Both the position numbers and the translations under genes were made by a program. Below, one piece after another: positions 1 through 11,733 of a stretch of 64,000 bases of DNA (position 1 is the stretch's first letter; the number at the start of each line of letters is the position of its first letter). The notes below the pieces were generated by a model that saw nothing but the letters and a program-made list of their open reading frames with translations, did not search any database and was not told the origin of the DNA. The stretch comes from Rhodamnia argentea (lineage: Eukaryota; Streptophyta; Magnoliopsida; Myrtales; Myrtaceae). The stretch is taken from positions 5,518,001 to 5,582,000 of the forward strand of contig NC_063151.1 in assembly GCF_020921035.1 (NCBI RefSeq), given 5' to 3'.

Positions 1-275
1 TCCATGAAAAGGGGAAAAAAGAAAATCTTTAGACCATATGACGTCATAGAATGACCTTATGGGAATTTGGTAGATGACGTACGACAATAGGCCATTCTCA
101 TTCTTTCCCTTATGATCCTTGCGTCGTATATTCAAAGTCTGTATGGTCGTATGTAGAGGATGTGGCATGACAAAATTGCGAGCTAATTGTCAAATTTAAT
201 AAACAATATGACAATGTATGAACGAGCTAAGACTGGTGGATCGTCACCTTTGACCAGAAATTAATTCTGGAAATT

Positions 276-1024
276 TATATGATATTAAAATTATAAAAAG
301 TCCTAAACGTATTGCAGTTTTTGCTAATTCAATCATAAGCCTTTCATATTTTGCCATGTTAGTCTTAAACCTTTTAAGAATTTACCAATATGGTGCAACC
401 GACCAAATTTGGCAAGAAATTTATGACAATGAACGTTGGCCATCTTACGTGGCATTGACGACTTTGACGTGTAAATTTTTTTAATTTGTATATCTATTTA
501 CGAATTTTATAAATTTGTTTTCTTTTTTCTAAAAGCGGCACCTACATGGCTTACGTGGACGTCTATCATTTTACGTGACACAAACAATGCTGTTTTTTAA
601 TTTTTAAATCTATTTTATGAATTTTTTTATTTATTTTTATTTTTTAATTTATTAAGAGCCAACAAGGGTGCCGCCCTCGCACGCTGCCGACGAGGGCTTG
701 GCAGCCCTTGTCCTTGCCCAATAGCTAGTGGGGGTCGCTGGGCCTCGGCCATTGGCCGGCAGCCCCTTGCTAGTCCTTAACAATACAAAAAAGGAAAAAA
801 AATTAATGAAAAAAAATTCAAAAATTCCACGTCCGTGTCGACCATGCCACGTAGGATGGTCGGTGTCCACGTTAGTGACTTTCGGCCAAAATTGGTCTGA
901 TACACTACATTGGCAAATTGGTAAAAGTTTTATAATTCAATTGGCAAATTAAAAGTTTATAAACTCAATTGATCAAATTGCAATAAGTTTAGGACTTTCG
1001 GGACATTTTTTCCTCTATATGATA
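276..1024. mobile_element. Mutator-like MITE with 9-bp target site duplication
   Basis: A non-autonomous inverted-repeat element occupies about 285-1015. Its two ends share an inverted core that reads GTCCTAAACgTATTGCA on the left (about 300-316) and GTCCTAAACTTATTGCA on the reverse complement of the right end (about 980-996). It is flanked by the perfect direct repeat TATATGATA (276-284 and 1016-1024). A 9-bp duplication is the hallmark of the Mutator (MULE) superfamily. The centre (about 655-870) is a GC-richer, self-complementary block. No transposase is encoded; ORFs inside it are incidental. Confidence 0.7.
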
Positions 1025-2130
1025 ACCTAGCCTTCCTTTCTTGTATACTATATTGCCAATTCAGCGAACCTGACGTGATAAATTAGATGATACATACCTC
1101 CACTTGACTCACTTCATCATTGGTCCAGCCCATAGTTCTTCTAGCTCAAAAATAATGTCATACTACATTAAGGGATGGATCTAGAACTCGTATTTAGTGG
1201 GGAAAGGTTTAGTTGCTGCCTGGACATGTGGCATTCTGTTATACCTCTCTCAATCTCTAATTCGCATATCTTAAGCACCTTAGTAAGAGAAGGAAAGAAG
1301 TTTGTGCAAAAAAGAACGGCAAATAATAGAAATCGGTGGAATAAAACAATCTTGTTGTATCAATATAGACAGTTTTGCATTTTCATGAATACATGTAGCT
1401 TTTGCATTTTCAATAAATTACAATTCTCTCATCTTCATTTGTGATTTTTGATCACTTAATTCTTTCAAGGTTATTTTTGTCAACTCAACTAAACTTTTAG
1501 CATATATTCAATTTAGTCACTGGACTACATGAAAATTTTTAATGTTGCCCCTAAGCTTGAACTAATGAAAGGATAAAATTGGATCTCTTTATATAGGCTA
1601 CGGACCCGATTGCACATTTACGAAATATTCAGGGACCTAATTGAGTAAATTAAAAGTTCAGATGATATTGCACAATAAGCTAAAATTTTATAGATAATAT
1701 TGAACAAATTAAAAGTTTAGAGACAACATTACACATTTGGTCAAATTTCACAAATCGCTGGTGTAGTTATCCATGACGGAAACATTCGATCCAACTTCAC
1801 TTCACACGCTCCAACTCCGTTCTTTGCTCATAACATTGCTTGCTCCCGTCTAACTCCCAAAGCGTCCGCCACATCAAATTTCACATCATCGATCATCTCC
1901 GGATTTTAACACGACCCAAAAATTACTTCGATTAGTACAAAATCATGGGAACATTGGGTTCGCGTTGAGGAGCAATCGGAACCGATATTTCCTCATGTTT
2001 ACTGTTTTTGAATACTGCCGTCGGGAATCATCGAAATTTCTAGAAGCAATCGGAGCCAATGACATGGTTGAAAGGTCTTCGTTCTAGTCTTGGTCTGTGT
2101 TCTTTTCTCCCCACTTGGAAAGTTTGACAA
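1025..2130. other. Gene-free AT-rich stretch
   Basis: No supported coding region. Parts at about 1500-1745 resemble degraded arms of the short inverted-repeat elements seen elsewhere in the window, with phrases such as 'aaaagtttag' and 'caatttagtc' in both orientations. The 89-codon ORF at 1175 has no recognisable features. Confidence 0.4.
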
Positions 2131-2149
2131 AGAGCAGGCACGCTATTGC

Positions 2150-2345
2150 GACTAATTGACCCTATCTGACCCATATTTTGTATAAAATGGGTCTTATATG
2201 GGTCATTAACTTTTAGAAACCCACTAAAAAATAGGTTGAAAAGGTATAAGTGAAATTAAATGGGTCAAAAATGGGTCACACGGGAAACCCATTTCTAACC
2301 CATTTCGGACCCATTTTGGGCCCATTATCGACAGCTCTACCCACA
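2150..2345. repeat. GACCCAT-rich repeat end
   Basis: A block dense in GACCCAT and its complement ATGGGTC ends at 'cgacagctcta' (about 2329-2339). A related block lies at 3405-3565 and a third at about 42970-43600. They look like pieces of one dispersed DNA-transposon family. The blocks at 2345 and 3565 end in the same orientation, so they do not form a clean terminal inverted repeat pair around the intervening pseudogene. Confidence 0.4.
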
Positions 2346-2399
2346 AGTTGCAAATGGGCCAGAGTACTTAAAAGGCTTAGTTATTATTTTTATATTTTT

Positions 2400-2990
2400 A
2401 TAAGCTGACCCTCCGTCGGTGCGGCCGACCCCCACCGTATTCAGCCGCCATCCGCCGACCATTCGCTGGCGCCGCCCGGTCGCCGCTATACTCCTTCGTC
2501 CCTTCGCCGGTCGCTGCCGCCCTCACGCTGCCAGCCGCCGTGTGTCGCCGTACCCCATCACCCGCCGCCGCCGATTCCTGTCGTACTCCACCGCCGATAC
2601 CTCCTCCGCCCCCACCACTTCCTCGTCCTCCTCCTCCTCCTCCGATGCCGGCACCTTGGATCTCAAGTTCTCCGCCGAGAAGATTCACAAGTTGCGACGG
2701 GGACGAGTAGAAGAGAGACGGCCGCTTCGCCTCCCTCGACCGAGTCAAACCCCGGGCAAGAAGTGAATCGGTGCTTCGGATGCCGGATGAAGGTAGGCCT
2801 CACCGGATTCCGATGCCGGTGCGGATAACTCTTATGCTTGGAGTACTGGTACTTCGATCGGCACGACCGCAACTACGACTACAAGGCGGCCAGCCGTGAG
2901 GCGATCGCGAGGGAGAATCCGGTGGTGAAAGGCGCGAAGATCGTTCGTAGTCCGATGATCCGAAGTGAGAATCAAAAAGGAAGGCTGGAG
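2400..2990 (+). pseudogene. Dead stress-associated protein (AN1 zinc finger) gene copy
   Basis: Translation from 2763 gives VNRCFGCRMKVGLTGFRCRC followed by a stop, then in the same frame [20 protein letters not shown] and [11 protein letters not shown]. This is the AN1 zinc finger and C-terminal tail of plant stress-associated proteins (SAP; A20/AN1 family). Besides the in-frame stop just after the third and fourth Cys ligands, a later His ligand reads Tyr and the last Cys reads Arg, so the finger could not fold. Upstream, the Ser-rich linker ending in TLDLKFSAEKIH is in a different frame (ORF 2419-2766), so there is at least one frameshift. No A20 finger is visible. High GC distinguishes it from its AT-rich surroundings. 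No intron is seen, but SAP genes are commonly intronless, so retroposition cannot be decided. Confidence 0.8.
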
Positions 2991-4501
2991 GAGATCTAAG
3001 AGCGAATCTCGATTTTTCTTTACCAACAACGATGATGATAACGTGTGTGGGATGGAAGGTGGAGAAGAAGGGAAATCAGAAAAAATTAAAAAGGTAAAAA
3101 ATTTCACTTGATTGAAAATATTTAAAAAAATAAAACAATTAGAAAAAATAGAAAAAATTTTTAAAAGGAAAAAATTTCAATTGATTACAAAATATTTAAA
3201 AATTTAACAATAGGAAAATTTTTCACTTGATTTTTTATTGCATAAAAGTGTTTTAGTAATATTATTTTTATTTTATTTACTAATTATTTATTATTTTATT
3301 TTATTTTTTATTTGATATGAAGTTTTTATCTAGTAACATATGCATGTGAAGAGCTTAAAATAGGTTGAATATGATATATAGATTTTATTAGAATATTAGT
3401 ACGATTTAGTAATATGGGTCAAAATGGGTCGGGTTGGGTCGGCTATAGGTCGGGTCGGGTATGGGTTATTGAATATGGGTCAAAACGGGTTAGACAGGTC
3501 AATATGAGTCGGACCATATTCGACCCGACCCAAACCCGATCCGACCCACCCATTTGACGCCTTTAGTCATTAAGCTGCGGAAGCTTTTGTACCAAAATCT
3601 CCATTGTATGGAAAAATTATAAAAAAAAGTCCTAAATCTATTACAATTATGCTCATTCAGTCTTAAACTTTTTTTTTACCTATTCAATCATAAATATTTT
3701 ACAATTATACCAATTTAGTCCATCCGGTGAATTTTGGCTGGCCGGCGAATTTGCAGAGAGAAGGTGGGATCACGGGAGTGTTTACGGAAGATGAAAAGTG
3801 AATGAGAAATAAATTTCAAAAAAAATTGAAATTTGGGCCCAATCTGGACATGTGCTGATCATTAAATGGGGTGTCTCGCCAATGCATTGGCAAGCCAAGA
3901 CTACCTAATGTGTTCTCGCAAGGCGTTATTACCAAGTAAGTTGACATTAGCCAGTTGTCGGCTCATCTTTCTTTGAGAAAAATCAGTGGATGGCGGCTAA
4001 GAAGGAAAAATCTGGACAAGGGGAGACAGGAAGAGAGAGAGAGAGAGAGAGGCATGCTGTGTTTCTACTATACCCCGTGTTTCCGATGCCGGAAAGAAGC
4101 AAGACTAGGTTCGAAGAGTTTCCGGCGGGCGATTACGCGGTCGATGTCCCCGTCGTCGAGCCCCTCTCAACCTCAATTTCTAAGGCCATCTCTTCATCTC
4201 GTGTTCTTAGATTAAGTTCCCTTCTCAATAGTATCAATCGAGTGGGTATGTGCAGATTAAACGACCCTCATGTCTAGATGATTTGATTAGTTGACTAATC
4301 TAACCGATAATTTTGGAGGTACGATTAAAGTCTTCCTCGCAAATCAAAGGCGTGAGGCTTATTCTCCGGACCTTTACCTAGAAAGTGGGCCCCCCATAAC
4401 CACACACGAACCCTAATAAATCTTATGGTACCGCGACTCCACCCTTCATCTCCGCCTCACAACTCAATAACTCCATCATTTGTTTTCTCCACACGCTAAA
4501 A
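2991..4501. other. Gene-free repeat-rich stretch upstream of the ankyrin gene
   Basis: Contains AT-rich low-complexity DNA (3070-3330), a GACCCAT repeat block (3405-3565), one arm of the 'aaaagtcctaaa' inverted-repeat family (about 3608-3740) and a GA microsatellite (about 4032-4050). Two overlapping ORFs at 3955-4277 run through the microsatellite and show no recognisable domain. The promoter and 5' leader of the ankyrin gene should lie at the right end. Confidence 0.4.
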
Positions 4502-7500
4502 ATGAAGCCTGCAATTCCAGAAGAAGAAGAGTCGAAGATGGATGAGGACGTTAAACCCCCAGTGATGGCAAAGAAGTGCATGGACTCAAGCATGTACAAA
4601 GCAGCCAGAGAAGGCAACTTCCCTTACCTTGAAAACTCGATCCGCCTGAAACACGGAGGCAATACAGACGAGGAAGAAGCCCTACTACTAGAGACCCACA
4701 ATCGCAACAACCTCGTCCACCTCGCCGCGGAGTCGGGCCACAAGGACTTCATCCAGCAGGTCCTCCACAAGTGCCCCAAGCTCGCGGCCAAGCGCAACTC
4801 CCGCGGCGACACGCCCCTCCACGTCGCAGCGCGGACATGCCACTATCACATCATGGAGGCCATCCTCTCCATGGCCGAGCTGCACGAGGGGACGGCTGGG
4901 ACCGATAACAGCTTGCTGAGATTAAAGAACAACGGGGGAAACACAGCTTTGCATGAGGCGCTGAGGAACGGGGATAAGAAGATGGGGATGTACCTGTGGG
5001 AACAAGATAAAGAGACGGTGGGGAGCGTGAACGAGTCCGGCGAGAGCGCGCTTTACGTGGCGGCGGCGTTAGGGGTTGAGACCGTAGTGAAGAAGATGGT
5101 GGAGTACTTGAGGCATGGTGGTGGAGCACGTGTTTGGGATGGGCCTTTGAGGGCACCGGACGGTCAAAACCCCTTGCATGCTGCTGTTCTTGCTGGAAGC
5201 ATTGGTAGGTCAACTAATTACATGCTTAAATGGCTAAATTCGTCGTCCTTCATTTCTTTGAGAGATTAATCTTAAACATGCCTGTTAAGCACGCATACAA
5301 TCCATCTGCCAATGGGAGATTGAATAGTAAATTAGACTTGATACACTTTATTAGTCAGTGTAGTATTACTGTAGGACACGAACCTTTCTCCTTTTAGCCT
5401 TAAATCTACGTACTTATTTCTATAACTAACCTTTGCAAGTTGCAAGCAATAAGGTAGGTACCCATTAATTATGCAGATTTTTTAGGTCAATCCCATCTAA
5501 TGATAACGATTATTGTAGTTGATTTTTTTCTCTCTCTTTGTACGTCATCATCCAAAAAATGAAGCATACGTCCATGATTTTGATAGAACAATTAAAAATT
5601 GATTCAAGCATTCATCTAATAGTTTAAGCTTTTAAAATAGTTTACTTTGGTCATTCATCTAATAGCTTAAGCTTTTAGAATAATTTGCCGTGGTCATTCG
5701 TGTTAGTTGGTCGCACGCTTACAAGTCAAATGAGATATGTCGAAACTCGAAAGCATTGTGGAAATGGATTTTTAAAGTATCAAAATGGAAATAACAATCT
5801 ACTAATAGATTGAAAATATTTAACAAATATGGAAAAACTCTGCATGTCTACTGGCCTTAACACTATTCACAAATGATTTGTGACCATTTAGTCCTAAATC
5901 TTTTAACGATTTATCAATTTAGTTCTAAACATTTCAATTGAGCCAATTAAGTATTAAACATTTTGATAATTTGCCAATTTCGTTATAAACATTCATAAGC
6001 ATTTTGACAATTTGCCAATTTAGTGTTTCCGATTAATTTTGCCCGAAAATCACTAACGAGACAGTCTAGTTAGCATCGGTCATACTACGTAGCACGATCA
6101 TACCGACATAAACAGTTTTATAAGTTTTGAAAAATCTATTATTTTCTTTTTTTCCTAACCCTAGGCCAGCTAGGGCTACGATGCCCACGTATAGACCAAG
6201 CAAGGGTCGGTCGGGGACCTCGCTGGCCTAGGGTTAGAAAAGAAAGGAAAGGAAAAAGAAAAAAAGGAAAAATAACGATAAAAAGTTTAGAATAATTAAA
6301 TTTTGATAAAAAAAAAAATAGTCTGCGTTAGCTCTAGCAGTCCTATGTGGCACGTTAAACGCTGACTATACCGCTACATCAACAATTTCCGACCAAAATT
6401 GGACAAAAGGAATAAATCGAAAAATTGTCAAAAAAGTTTAGAATAAAATTGACAAATAATCAAATAGTGTAGGACTAAATTGGGAAATTGTGACAAAAAA
6501 AATTTGCAAAATTGTCAAAAATTTTAGGAATAAATTGATCAAATCAAAGAGTTTAGGACTCCATTGGAACAAATACAATAGGTTTAGGACTTTCTTCATA
6601 AATTTCTCATAAGATCTCATAGTCAACCTTCAATTTCAACCAAGAACAAAGTACTTTATATTTATACGGCAACATGATTATACTTTCAAAGTGTGAACAG
6701 TTGAGCATGGGTAATTGTTCTCATGATTAGGTAAGGTAATTCAATTTGAGATCATAGCATTCTTCAAACTAGTTTGGTCACCACTTTGTCCAAGCCTACT
6801 TCTAAGTTATAACGTATACATTCCAGCGTTACCCGTAACTAGACTTAGGCCAGAAAATGCACGTTCCAAGAGAACCCTAATCCTTTAATCCAAATTTAGT
6901 TTACTTCCCACCAATCATAATTGGGAGAAGTTATCATCTAGATGCTATGTTAGACCTAGTTAAACCACATATCAAGAAACCATTCCTTTTATTACATTTC
7001 CATCTACTCTTCTAACGAGTTCTTCTTCCTCGTGTCCTAGGTTGCGTGGAAGCTCTCATCTGTTTCGATGGAACGAATATGATCAACAAGCCCGACGACA
7101 GCAACGGAAGAACACCCCTGCACTTCGCAGCGAAAGTCAATGCGAAGGACATTGTCGCTCGCCTCCTCCAAACCGACCCTTCTTCGGCCTACGTCAAGGA
7201 CGTCAATGGCCGAACCCCGCTGCTTGAAGCCGCCTCGTTGGGCCACCTCAGCGTCCTGAGAGAGATCCTCAAGCACTGTCCCGACACGGTGGAGATCTCC
7301 GACGAGGAGGGTCGGAATGCGGCTCACTTCGCGCTGAAGTGTGAGCCGAGCCGCTCTAAGGCGGTGTTGAATGAGCCCGAGGTGGTGAGGCTGGTGAACG
7401 AAGCCGACCGCAGTGGTAACACGCCGTTGCACGTGGCGGCTGAGGACCTGAACTACAGAATGGTGAAGAGGTTGCTGAAGATGCCTGAGGTGGATCTGAG

Positions 7501-8465
7501 GGCCAAGAATAAAGCTGGCCGCACGTTTCTGGATATTTGTGAGTCCCGGTGGCAATACACCAAGAAGCAGGTAATTATTAGCTCCTCGCCATGAAATGAT
7601 ATTTCTAATTCTAACCAAATCCACAATTCGAAAAAATGTCAAAGTAGATGGGATTCCTGCTGATCAGAATTGCTCTTCTGCAGGAATTCCTCTACCGACA
7701 CCTGAAGTCCCTCCCGCCCGGTCGAAAGCCTCACACCTGGAACCACTCCAACAATCCCCCCACCCCCTGGACAAGCCCAACGCCGACCTCAAGGGCCATG
7801 CCAACGCCCTCTCTGTCGTCGCCACCCTCCTTGCTACTGTCACTTTTGCCGCCGCCTTCACATTGCCCGGCGGTTTGACGCCTGACGACAACAACATTGG
7901 CGCTCCTGCACCGCAGCCATCCCCCTTATGCAACTTCCACGACTCTCCAGACAGCCAACTCAAACCTGGCCACCCTATCCTCATCCGCCAACCCACGTTC
8001 AAGGTCTTCATCATAGCCGACGTCCTGGCCGCCTCTACTTCCCTGACGGTCCTATTCATCTTGATCGCAGCCATGCTTGCCGACGATACAGCCTTGAGGA
8101 GGGCCATCGTGTACAGCAAGAATCTGCTTTACCTCTCCCTTGGGGGGACCTTGGTAGCCTTCATGACGGGACTGGTCAGCGTCATATCGACCGACGTCAA
8201 ATGGTTAGGGTATGCCGTGTGGGTCATCGGGTTGAGCGTTCCGTTCCTGATAAAGTATTTTGAGTTCAAGAGCTTCACTTCTACTCCTGTGTTTCTTCAT
8301 CGGCGCCTCAGCAAGGGGAGCTCGAAGAAGCTTTGGAGTTTCAGTCGGAGTGAGAGGTCCGGCAATGAATCTGCGTCCATTGATGATATACTCAACCGAA
8401 ATGAATCAGTCGGTATTTATTTGGGGCCACTTACGAATCGCTTCTCGTCTCGCAGATCATGGTGA
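4502..8465 (+). CDS. Ankyrin-repeat protein with C-terminal PGG domain (ACD6-like)
   Basis: Three exons: 4502-5204, 7041-7570 and about 7668-8465, giving roughly 676 residues. Exons 1 and 2 encode ankyrin repeats (GDTPLHVAART, GNTALHEALRNG, GRTPLHFAAKVNAKDI, GNTPLHVAAEDLNYRM). Exon 3 carries the PGG motif GHANALSVVATLLATVTFAA..FTLPGG followed by hydrophobic segments, so the C-terminus is membrane embedded. Plant ankyrin-PGG proteins such as ACD6 act at membranes in immunity and stress signalling; the function here is inferred from family only. The exon 1/2 junction is clean (phase 1, GGT Gly). The exon 2 donor at 7571 is phase 0. The strong-looking acceptor at 7683 would break the PGG frame, while the AG at 7666-7667 keeps it, so I use 7668. 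ATG 4502 is the first in frame; Met at 4538 is an alternative. Intron 1 (1.84 kb) holds a degraded inverted-repeat element. Confidence 0.85.
5610..5700. repeat. Short tandem duplication in ankyrin intron 1
   Basis: A unit of about 43-46 bp containing 'ttcatctaatag.ttaagctttt' occurs twice in direct tandem (about 5610-5655 and 5655-5700). The phrase 'taagcttttagaatag' recurs near 39055, inside the LTR-retrotransposon fossil region, so this intron piece may derive from similar repeat DNA. Confidence 0.55.
5840..6615. mobile_element. Degraded inverted-repeat element in ankyrin intron 1
   Basis: The left side repeats phrases like 'tttagtcctaaat' and 'aatttgccaattt'. The right side carries their inverted counterparts, ending in 'aataggtttaggacttt' near 6570-6590. 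It resembles the 285-1015 MITE, including the central GC-richer segment (about 6155-6230, 'ggtcggtcggggacct'). I could not find a clear target duplication. Confidence 0.5.
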
Positions 8466-11239
8466 TATCCATATATGTAAGGGTTGGTTTACGTCCCAAG
8501 CACTACCGGTGTTCCTTCCTTTGTTGCTGATTTTAGGCTATTGTTTTTTCTTCTTCTTTTTTTGTCAGAATTTTAGGCTATTGTTGACTTGTCTCGATTT
8601 TTTACCAAACTCGGAACTCATATTCATCATGGTTTTAGTTGTGATCTCCGTAGTCAAAGTCGTCTTAACATTCGTAGTGAAAGTTGAAACAATTCTCTTC
8701 TTTGTGTGTTCGTGTTATACATCCATTGTATCCTGCATAAGTAAGAATCGAATTGCTAAAGAAATTAGCAAAAAATAAATTGAAAGTAAATAAGGAAATT
8801 GCAAAGGATATGATTGAATCAGAACAGAGTACATTCTTGGATGCCATGCTTGCCCGACCACGGGAATCAATAAAGTGCGTAGAGAAAGTAAGACTCGACT
8901 AAGAAAGCTTTTATACTCAAAGACGAACACCGAACTTAGCAGTAATCCAATCCAATACAAACCCTAGGCAAAGCTCTAATCTGAATGATCTTCTTCCAAA
9001 CTTGATGGACTCCCTGGTTGATGTAGGGAGATTCTTGTGCGGAGTATTGAAATGTCTTGAGAGGTAGGTGCATGGGTACATAAGTGTGCAAACTTTTATT
9101 TCCTCCTTATCTTTAATGGGCAACTTTTTCTTTTTCTTTTTTGCACGTTAATTTGCCTTTGGAATGCTCTCTTAACTATATCGCATTAATGCAGGATGAC
9201 TTGTAACCGCTTTAGATCCTTTAGCTATAGTTATTTCTTAGTCTGACTTATCCTTCCCGACTCAAACTTCAATTTTCATACATGTTTCGAGTCGATCAAT
9301 CGTTAGCACGTGTCATTGAAAACTCACAAGCGATGAGCTCTTCAGACCTATCGATGGTTACCGTGACATTTATGATCAACGAGCTCGCTTAGGCATTTAA
9401 TCAAGTAGGTCTTATTGATTTAGTGTATTGCTATTGTCTCATTTGAGCTGTTAGCTTCTTTATGTTTAGGTCTAGATTTTTGATCTGGTGTCAACAAGTC
9501 TGTACTTGTTAAATGAATAAAATGTACTTAAGAAACCCAATTGGAAAAATATATTTACACAATAACACCACGCATACACGAATTAGAAATTTCAACCCAA
9601 GTGGCTAATTGGGTCCGGTGGCACTGGCATCCATGTAAAGCTATGCAAGATTTGTGGTCCAAAGTTTCACATTTTAGTTTTAGTCCATGTATCCTTGGAA
9701 GCAACAAATCACTTTCCTGCCGACGCAATATGAGGATGCATAAAGTAATTCATTGAAAAATAACACCTTCCTTGAAAGAAAGTTCTAATTTTTGCATGTC
9801 AAACTTAATATATATGTCAATCTCAATTAGATACCCAACATTTGAAGAAACTTTGATCGTACTTTGGCTGGAGCCTTCGGGATCCTATCACTCATAAATA
9901 AGGTAATTGATGAAATCAGGCAAGTGTTTATACTTTGAGGGTTTCAGATCGTACGGAGGTGAAAACTGAAGCAAGTTTGGCAGAAGGCAACAAACCAAGT
10001 TGTACTCAAAGCAGTGCGGTTTGCATTATCCGCGACAATGTGGTTAAGAAAACTCTGTAACGATCTTACTAAAGGACTCAATATTGCGCGTAGGTTTGCA
10101 CACAAAGTCTATGCATCATTTGAATTTGCGCGCATAGATTGCGCCGCACATTTGCTGATAAATTCCAGGTTCAGGTTCATGAGATGAGATGATGGCATGA
10201 GTCCCTGAGATTGAGAGTTTGTCCCTTCCTAATCTATGAATTGCTTCTGCTTACAAGCCTGCAGCGTTAGAACCGTAGTTTACCATTGTTTCTGCTTCAG
10301 TGTTCGATTAACCGAGATAAAACTCTGAGGTTATTATAAAGAGGGCTTGATGTGCATGCATGAGAAGGATATGAATCTCTTCCAACGTGGCAGTACATTG
10401 CGAAGAGGTGACACGACATGATAATTCCGTTCTCGGTTCAAGTTCAGCTCATTTTAGTTTATAAGAAGAATGAAAGAATTTGACGCCCCGATAGTTGAGA
10501 AGACAACTCTTTTCCAATGAAGTTGATTGGATTTGTGATGCACCCCTTGCAAGGACGAACCATTTAAGACCAAACAATCCTCAACTGTTTGAAACATTTC
10601 TCGAATTTGAGCCCATAAGCGAAATCGGCCGAAGATAAATTATTTTTGTGGACGCCGAGACAAAAGTCATGGAAATTTAGATTTCCTGTTTTGCGGAGTT
10701 TCAGTTGGACAAAGTTCCAAATAAAACAAAAAAAGGAATAATGGAAATCAATTTCCTTACTGAGCGTTGTTGGATAGTGAATCTGCAAAGTTCAACGTGG
10801 ACTTTAAGTTGGATGACTCGGTCAACATGGGGAAAGTATACCAAGAGATAAAAATTTACGTTTGTTTGCGCGCGCGCACATATATATACACATATAAAAA
10901 TTTCCTTACCGTGGCCGAGAGTCGATGCTTGAATCGTCATCTCACCGTCGAGTGCTTGAGAGGGTTCGCCTTCATGGATTTTGGACAAATCTCCGCCAAG
11001 CTACTCTTTTTACTTGAGCCTTTGGTAATTTCCCTTCCTTTTCTTCGGAACCAACTTCTTGCTTCACAATAATCTCTAACTCAACGACAGCGGCACCGAT
11101 GAGCGAAGCAACTATTTCCATGTCAAGAACACCAGTACTTCAAAAAGAATGATGCACCAGTGTTTTAGCTTTTTAGAGAGTTTAGGCAGAAAGGATCTAC
11201 GAAACCGGTGGATGTTATCGGAAGTCGCTTTGCACTAGC
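8466..11239. other. Gene-free stretch
   Basis: No coding region supported. The first few hundred bases should include the ankyrin gene 3' UTR. Short ORFs on both strands (for example 10767-11072) lack recognisable domains. A small alternating purine-pyrimidine tract (gcgcgcgcacatatatatac) lies at about 10868-10890. Confidence 0.35.
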
Positions 11240-11733
11240 ATTTATATAAAGGTTAATACTACGAAAAATCTCAAACCGATACGCTTGTGTCAAATTTACC
11301 TCAAACTATTTTTTTCAACCACCGAAAAACCCAAACTTGAACATTTGTAACAAATTTACCCCAAACTATTTTTTTGACCACCAAAATTCCCAGACTTGTA
11401 TACATATAACAAATTTATCATCCATTATTTTTCGTTAATTGAATTAATTTAATACCACGAAAGATTCAAATTGATACACATGTAACAAACAAAATGTAAA
11501 AACTCCAAACTTGTACATCCAGCAATGGCCACGTATCATCCAACTCAGTAATTTGACGATAAAATTTAACGAAAACTAACAGAGGGTAAATTTATCATAA
11601 GTGTATTAGTTTGCGGTGAATTTGTCAATGATGTACCAGTTTTAGGTTTTTAGTGGTCAAAAAAATAATTTAAGATAAATTTATCATAGATATATTAATT
11701 TGGAGTTTTTCGTGATACTAACCATTTATATAA
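11240..11733. mobile_element. MITE with long inverted termini and 10-bp flanking duplication
   Basis: The left end at about 11251 reads GGTTAATACTACGAAAAATC. The reverse complement of the right end (11723) reads GGTTAGTATCACGAAAAACT. The inverted similarity continues for about 70 bp. The element is bracketed by the direct repeat ATTTATATAA (11240-11249 and 11724-11733), consistent with the 9-10 bp duplications of Mutator-like elements. There is no coding capacity. A rearranged relative is at about 26669-27330. Confidence 0.7.

Noticed and set aside
2150-3570. A complete transposon carrying the AN1 gene copy (Pack-type element)
   Set aside because: The two flanking GACCCAT blocks end in the same orientation and no target duplication is visible, so a single enclosing element is not supported.
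3955-4277. Two overlapping plus-strand ORFs with a run of Arg-Glu
   Set aside because: The RERERE run comes from a GA microsatellite; no recognisable domain, and the frames sit in the ankyrin gene's upstream region.
7037-7642. 201-codon minus-strand ORF opposite ankyrin exon 2
   Set aside because: Shadow of the coding strand, which has clear ankyrin repeats.
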